Shown here: in pieces, positions 60,750-64,000 of the stretch | How the letters are laid out: every line of letters starts with the position of its first letter | Position numbering within the stretch: position 1 is the first letter of the stretch | Translations under genes and position numbers: made by a program | NCBI RefSeq assembly: GCF_032878955.1 | Contig: NZ_CP043839.1 | Span: 2,976,001-3,040,000, forward strand | Origin: Butyricimonas paravirosa | GTDB lineage: Bacteria > Bacteroidota > Bacteroidia > Bacteroidales > Marinifilaceae | Length of the DNA: 64,000 bases | Reading direction: 5' to 3' | Notes under the pieces: model-generated | What the model was told of the DNA's origin: nothing | Databases searched by the model: none | The model's input: only the letters and a program-made list of their open reading frames with translations

Positions 60750-62366
60750 CTATTTCACAAAATCAAACTTCTCAAAATCAAAGATTCCTTTTTCTCCTAT
60801 TTTTAAAGTAGGTATTACAATTAATGCCATAAATGAAAGTGTCATGAAAGGAGATTTTAAAGGTGTTCCCATTTTTGAAAGTATTTCATTCAATTTCATG
60901 TAGCGATCTGCCACTTCTTCCCCACTTTTATCACTTATAATACCACCGATAGGAAGGGGCAAAGAGTGTAATTTGCCCTCTTCATTCACAACTAAACCAC
61001 CTTTTTCTTTTATCAATTCATTTATTGCAAGCATTAAATCTTGATCGGTACAACCCACCGCAATAATATTATGCGAGTCATGTGATATAGAAGAAGCAAA
61101 AGCTCCCCGCTTTAAACCGATACCCGAAATAAAACCGACCTGCGGTTTAGAATTAAAGTAACGATTTAAATAAACTATTTTCAAAACATCTTTATCTAAA
61201 TCCGATTGAAAATCTTCTATCTTTTCATCGAAATGAAGAATTTTACGGTCTGTCAAAAGACTATCAGGTTTTACTTGAATACAGGTAATATCTCCAAAAA
61301 CATTAGTATGGAGATCAGATGAACTTATTTCATCATGATGAAACTTATTTAATAAAGGTACATCACAAACCGGATTATTTTTAGAACTGTTTTCACCATA
61401 GACTACCTCCCCACGAATATAAGTAGAACGTATATTCAAAGATTCTATATCATCCAGAATAATGAAATCCGCACTATCCCCAACATGCAAAGTTCCTATA
61501 TTTAGATTATAAAAACGTACCGGATTAAGACATGCAATCTGCAAAATATCAAAAATACCAAAGCCATCAGTCAATGCTTTTCTGACAATTTTATTAATAT
61601 GACCTTCATTTAATAAGTCGTCAGCATGTGAATCATCCGTGCAAAACATGACGCTATCCGTACGTGTAGCAATCAATGATTTTAACGCATCATAGTTTTT
61701 AGCAGCACTTCCCTCCCTGATCATAATGTGCATTCCTTTCGAAATTTTCTCTTCTGCCTCTTCTAGGGTCGAAGATTCATGATCGGTTTCTATACCATGA
61801 GCAATATATGAACTCAATGGATCACCCACGAGTTCTGGTGCATGACCATCTATTTTTAATCGGTATTTCTTGGCTATTTCTATTTTTCCAATGACATCCG
61901 GGTCATTATTTATAACGCCAGGAACGTTCATGACCTCAGAAAGCATCGTAAACTTTCCGGTTTTCGCTAATTTATCAGTGTCTTCTATGGATAAAATGGA
62001 TCCCGGATTATCGAATGAAGTTGCAGGAACACATGAAGGAATACCCCAAAAGAATTTTAAAGGTGCCTTTTCTCCATTATTTACCATCAATTCCACCCCT
62101 TCTACCCCTAAAACATTGGCAATTTCATGCGGATCGGCAACCACTCCCACTGTTCCATTCGGAATTACTAATTTGGAAAACTCGACAGGCATTAACATGG
62201 AACTTTCCACATGGACATGCGCATCTATAAATCCCGGCGAAATATATTGATCATACGAATTAGAATTCCTTTCTATATTTATGATCTTTCCTTCAGATAT
62301 AGATATAGCGCAAGGATAAAATTCCCTGTTTTCTACATCAATTAAATTCCCTTCAATAATTTCCAT
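60750..62366 (-). CDS. ade: adenine deaminase
   Basis: A 538-residue amidohydrolase that turns adenine into hypoxanthine and ammonia (purine salvage). The metal site FIDAHVHVESSML and the family block VVADPHEIANVLGVEG are clear; MLSEVMNVPGVI, KIDGHAPEL and the DDSHADDL Asp complete the catalytic set. The C-terminal domain with SHDSHNIIAVGCTD is the Ade-type extension. Length is slightly short of the usual 560-580 residues. The gene lies between mnmG (about 110 bases, with a parS site and hairpin) and uvrC (three bases). Confidence 0.94.
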   Translation of the reverse strand: MEIIEGNLIDVENREFYPCAISISEGKIINIERNSNSYDQYISPGFIDAHVHVESSMLMPVEFSKLVIPNGTVGVVADPHEIANVLGVEGVELMVNNGEKAPLKFFWGIPSCVPATSFDNPGSILSIEDTDKLAKTGKFTMLSEVMNVPGVINNDPDVIGKIEIAKKYRLKIDGHAPELVGDPLSSYIAHGIETDHESSTLEEAEEKISKGMHIMIREGSAAKNYDALKSLIATRTDSVMFCTDDSHADDLLNEGHINKIVRKALTDGFGIFDILQIACLNPVRFYNLNIGTLHVGDSADFIILDDIESLNIRSTYIRGEVVYGENSSKNNPVCDVPLLNKFHHDEISSSDLHTNVFGDITCIQVKPDSLLTDRKILHFDEKIEDFQSDLDKDVLKIVYLNRYFNSKPQVGFISGIGLKRGAFASSISHDSHNIIAVGCTDQDLMLAINELIKEKGGLVVNEEGKLHSLPLPIGGIISDKSGEEVADRYMKLNEILSKMGTPLKSPFMTLSFMALIVIPTLKIGEKGIFDFEKFDFVK

Positions 62367-62431
62367 TTTATACCTCGGTTTTTGTTTGTAATTTTTACCC
62401 TACAAATATACCTTTTTACCCGGATTTATTC

Positions 62432-62454
62432 AATAGTGCCCTTCGCACTATTTT
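62432..62454. terminator. hairpin between mnmG and ade
   Basis: AATAGTGC and GCACTATT pair perfectly over eight bases with loop CCTTC, followed by T's on the plus strand. It sits four bases from the parS site and may close the mnmG transcript. Confidence 0.5.
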
Positions 62455-62457
62455 CAA

Positions 62458-62473
62458 TGTTCCACGTGAAACA
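62458..62473. promoter_or_regulatory. parS centromere-like site (ParB binding)
   Basis: TGTTCCACGTGAAACA matches the broadly conserved 16-base bacterial parS (TGTTNCACGTGAAACA) at every position. It lies in the gap after the mnmG stop codon. ParB loads here and spreads, and ParA then segregates the origin region; parS sites cluster near oriC in most bacteria. Confidence 0.9.
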
Positions 62474-62479
62474 TTTCTT

Positions 62480-64000
62480 TTATCTTCCCAATAAAATCAA
62501 TAAAACATTGATGTCAGAAGGTGATACTCCTGTAATACGTGATGCCTGTCCAATAGTTTTCGGATTAATCTTTGTCAATTTTTGACGAGCTTCATAAGAG
62601 AGAGAAGTTATCTCCATATAATTAAATTTATTCGCAATAACTAAATTTTCTAACCGATTCAATTTATCAGCTATCAATTTTTCTCTCTCGATATATCCCG
62701 AATATTTAATTAAAACTTCGGCAGCCTCTATGATTTCTTCCCGCAAATTATTATCAAAAATAAATTCTTTCAAAGAAGGAATTGAATCTACAATTTTAGG
62801 AATAGTTACCTGCGGTCTCGAAATAATATCAATCAATTTAATTTTTTGGCGGATAGGCGAAGATTCTAAACTTTCTAAAGTCGGATTAATTTCTTCGGGT
62901 GAAATACTAAAATTAGTAACAAAATCCATCAACCGATCACGTTTCAAAATTTTATCTTCAAACACGGCAAAACGATCTTCTTTCACAAGACCTAGAGAAT
63001 ATCCTAAAGGAGTCAACCGGGCATCCGCATCATCCTGCCTCAATAAAATTCTATACTCCGCACGAGAAGTAAACATACGGTAAGGTTCATCTACCCCTTT
63101 TGTAACTAAATCATCAATCAACACTCCAATGTAAGCCTGATCTCGATTCAGTACGAAATCTCTATTTTCATGAAGTGAAAGATGGGCATTTATTCCGGCC
63201 ATCAATCCTTGAGCCGCTGCCTCCTCGTATCCGGTAGTCCCGTTTATTTGTCCGGCAAAATAAAGTCCCTTGATTAATTTTGTTTCTAAAGTCGGATACA
63301 ATTGAGTAGGTTGGAAAAAATCATACTCGATAGCATAACCCGGTCTGAAAATTTTTACATTCTCAAAACCCTCCACATTTCTCAATGCCCGCAATTGAAT
63401 ATCCCAAGGTAAAGAAGAAGAAAATCCATTCAAATAATATTCGGTTGTCTTCTCCCCTTCCGGCTCCAAAAACAAATGATGACTATCTCGATCTGAAAAA
63501 GTATCTAATTTAGTTTCTATACTCGGACAATAACGAGGACCTATACTTTTTATCGTACCATTAAATAAAGGACTATCATCAAATCCTTCCCGTAAAATAT
63601 CATGTACGACTTTATTCGTGTAGGCGATATAGCAAGGTCTCTTCTCAAGTGAATTCGTATACGCGAAACTCAGAAAAGAGAATTTATGGAAATCATTATC
63701 TCCATCCTGACGGGTTAATTTAGAAAAATCAATACTTCGACCATCTATACGAACCGGAGTACCCGTTTTCATGCGTCCGACAGCAAAACCATATTCTTTC
63801 AACTGATCGGATAAACCATAAGTAGCCGGTTCTGAAATTCGACCACCGGGAAAGCTAACTCGTCCGATATGCATCAGACCATTTAAAAAGGTACCATTAG
63901 TCAAAATCACACGACGGGAGCTAAAAGAAATCCCTAATTTAGTTTTGACCCCGGTAACTCGATCTTTATCCAAAAGAAGTTCGATCACATCATCCTGCCA
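62480..64000 (-). CDS. mnmG: tRNA uridine-5-carboxymethylaminomethyl enzyme MnmG, C-terminal part
   Basis: The frame stays open to base 64000, so the gene runs out of the window; a GTG at 63988 is internal. About 507 of the usual 620 residues are present. MnmG (GidA) is the FAD enzyme that, with MnmE, modifies the wobble uridine of several tRNAs. Blocks seen: VILTNGTFLNGLMHIG, RMKTGTPVRIDGRSIDFS, RPCYIAYTN, GPRYCPSIETK, FQPTQLYPTLETK, GTTGYEEAAAQGLMAGINA, TSRAEYRILLRQDDADARL, and the helical C-terminus that contacts MnmE. The N-terminal FAD-binding GxGxxG lies outside. A parS site follows the stop codon. Confidence 0.95.
   Translation of the reverse strand, partial: WQDDVIELLLDKDRVTGVKTKLGISFSSRRVILTNGTFLNGLMHIGRVSFPGGRISEPATYGLSDQLKEYGFAVGRMKTGTPVRIDGRSIDFSKLTRQDGDNDFHKFSFLSFAYTNSLEKRPCYIAYTNKVVHDILREGFDDSPLFNGTIKSIGPRYCPSIETKLDTFSDRDSHHLFLEPEGEKTTEYYLNGFSSSLPWDIQLRALRNVEGFENVKIFRPGYAIEYDFFQPTQLYPTLETKLIKGLYFAGQINGTTGYEEAAAQGLMAGINAHLSLHENRDFVLNRDQAYIGVLIDDLVTKGVDEPYRMFTSRAEYRILLRQDDADARLTPLGYSLGLVKEDRFAVFEDKILKRDRLMDFVTNFSISPEEINPTLESLESSPIRQKIKLIDIISRPQVTIPKIVDSIPSLKEFIFDNNLREEIIEAAEVLIKYSGYIEREKLIADKLNRLENLVIANKFNYMEITSLSYEARQKLTKINPKTIGQASRITGVSPSDINVLLILLGR

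Noticed and set aside
62367..62431. Purine riboswitch ahead of adenine deaminase
   Set aside because: The region is too short and lacks the three-way junction core; only AT-rich sequence is seen.

Overview
The window is chromosomal DNA of a member of the Bacteroidota. Three complete SusC/SusD outer-membrane uptake loci, each with its own ECF sigma factor and FecR-type anti-sigma factor, fimbrillin-like lipoproteins, a DUF4271 gene beside hemD, and promoters of the Bacteroidota type (TTTG, about 19 bases, TAnnTTTG) all point there. SusC proteins with an N-terminal STN domain and a TlpA-type thioredoxin behind every SusCD pair suggest the Odoribacteraceae (Butyricimonas/Odoribacter type). That family placement is inference. 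No integrase, IS transposase, CRISPR array or rRNA was seen.

Layout. 1-3900: end of glpK, glpF, a tRNA-dihydrouridine synthase, a small secreted protein and a beta-barrel protein. 3901-12076 (minus): uptake locus 1 (sigma, FecR, SusC, SusD, TlpA). 12228-19025: an M49-type zinc peptidase lipoprotein, an alpha/beta hydrolase with a cysteine nucleophile, an atypical DAACS-family carrier and an ABC-2 exporter. 19151-31168 (minus): uptake locus 2, which adds a catalytically dead M43-like metallopeptidase and two fimbrillin-like lipoproteins. 31271-36975: a TolC/HlyD/MFS efflux operon with a divergent YczE-like membrane protein and AraC regulator. 37574-44409 (minus): tRNA-Gln, S41 protease, yidD, rnpA, hemD, DUF4271 and polA. 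44473-47637: a tyrosine phenol-lyase-like gene and a DAHP synthase/chorismate mutase behind stacked attenuators. 47718-50379: two cell-surface lipoproteins, one with leucine-rich repeats. 50473-58908 (minus): uptake locus 3. 58941-64000 (minus): uvrC, adenine deaminase, a parS site and mnmG (running off the end).

The most striking region is 44473-46546. A near-ideal promoter is followed by a first short leader peptide with seven Tyr codons and an intrinsic terminator. A second leader peptide follows, with eight consecutive Tyr codons, a competing antiterminator and a second terminator. Then comes a beta-eliminating lyase that keeps the residues distinguishing tyrosine phenol-lyase from tryptophanase. 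A third small ORF with Phe codons near its end and a third terminator precede the DAHP synthase/chorismate mutase. The RNA logic of leader 2 predicts expression when charged tRNA-Tyr is scarce. That is odd for a tyrosine-degrading enzyme and suggests either a synthetic role or an unrecognised reaction.

The three uptake loci share a layout: a promoter almost at the sigma start codon, sigma, FecR, a hairpin at the FecR stop codon, then SusC-SusD-TlpA. They are probably independent cell-surface signalling and uptake systems; their substrates cannot be read from sequence. A perfect parS beside mnmG suggests the right end lies in the origin-proximal part of the chromosome.
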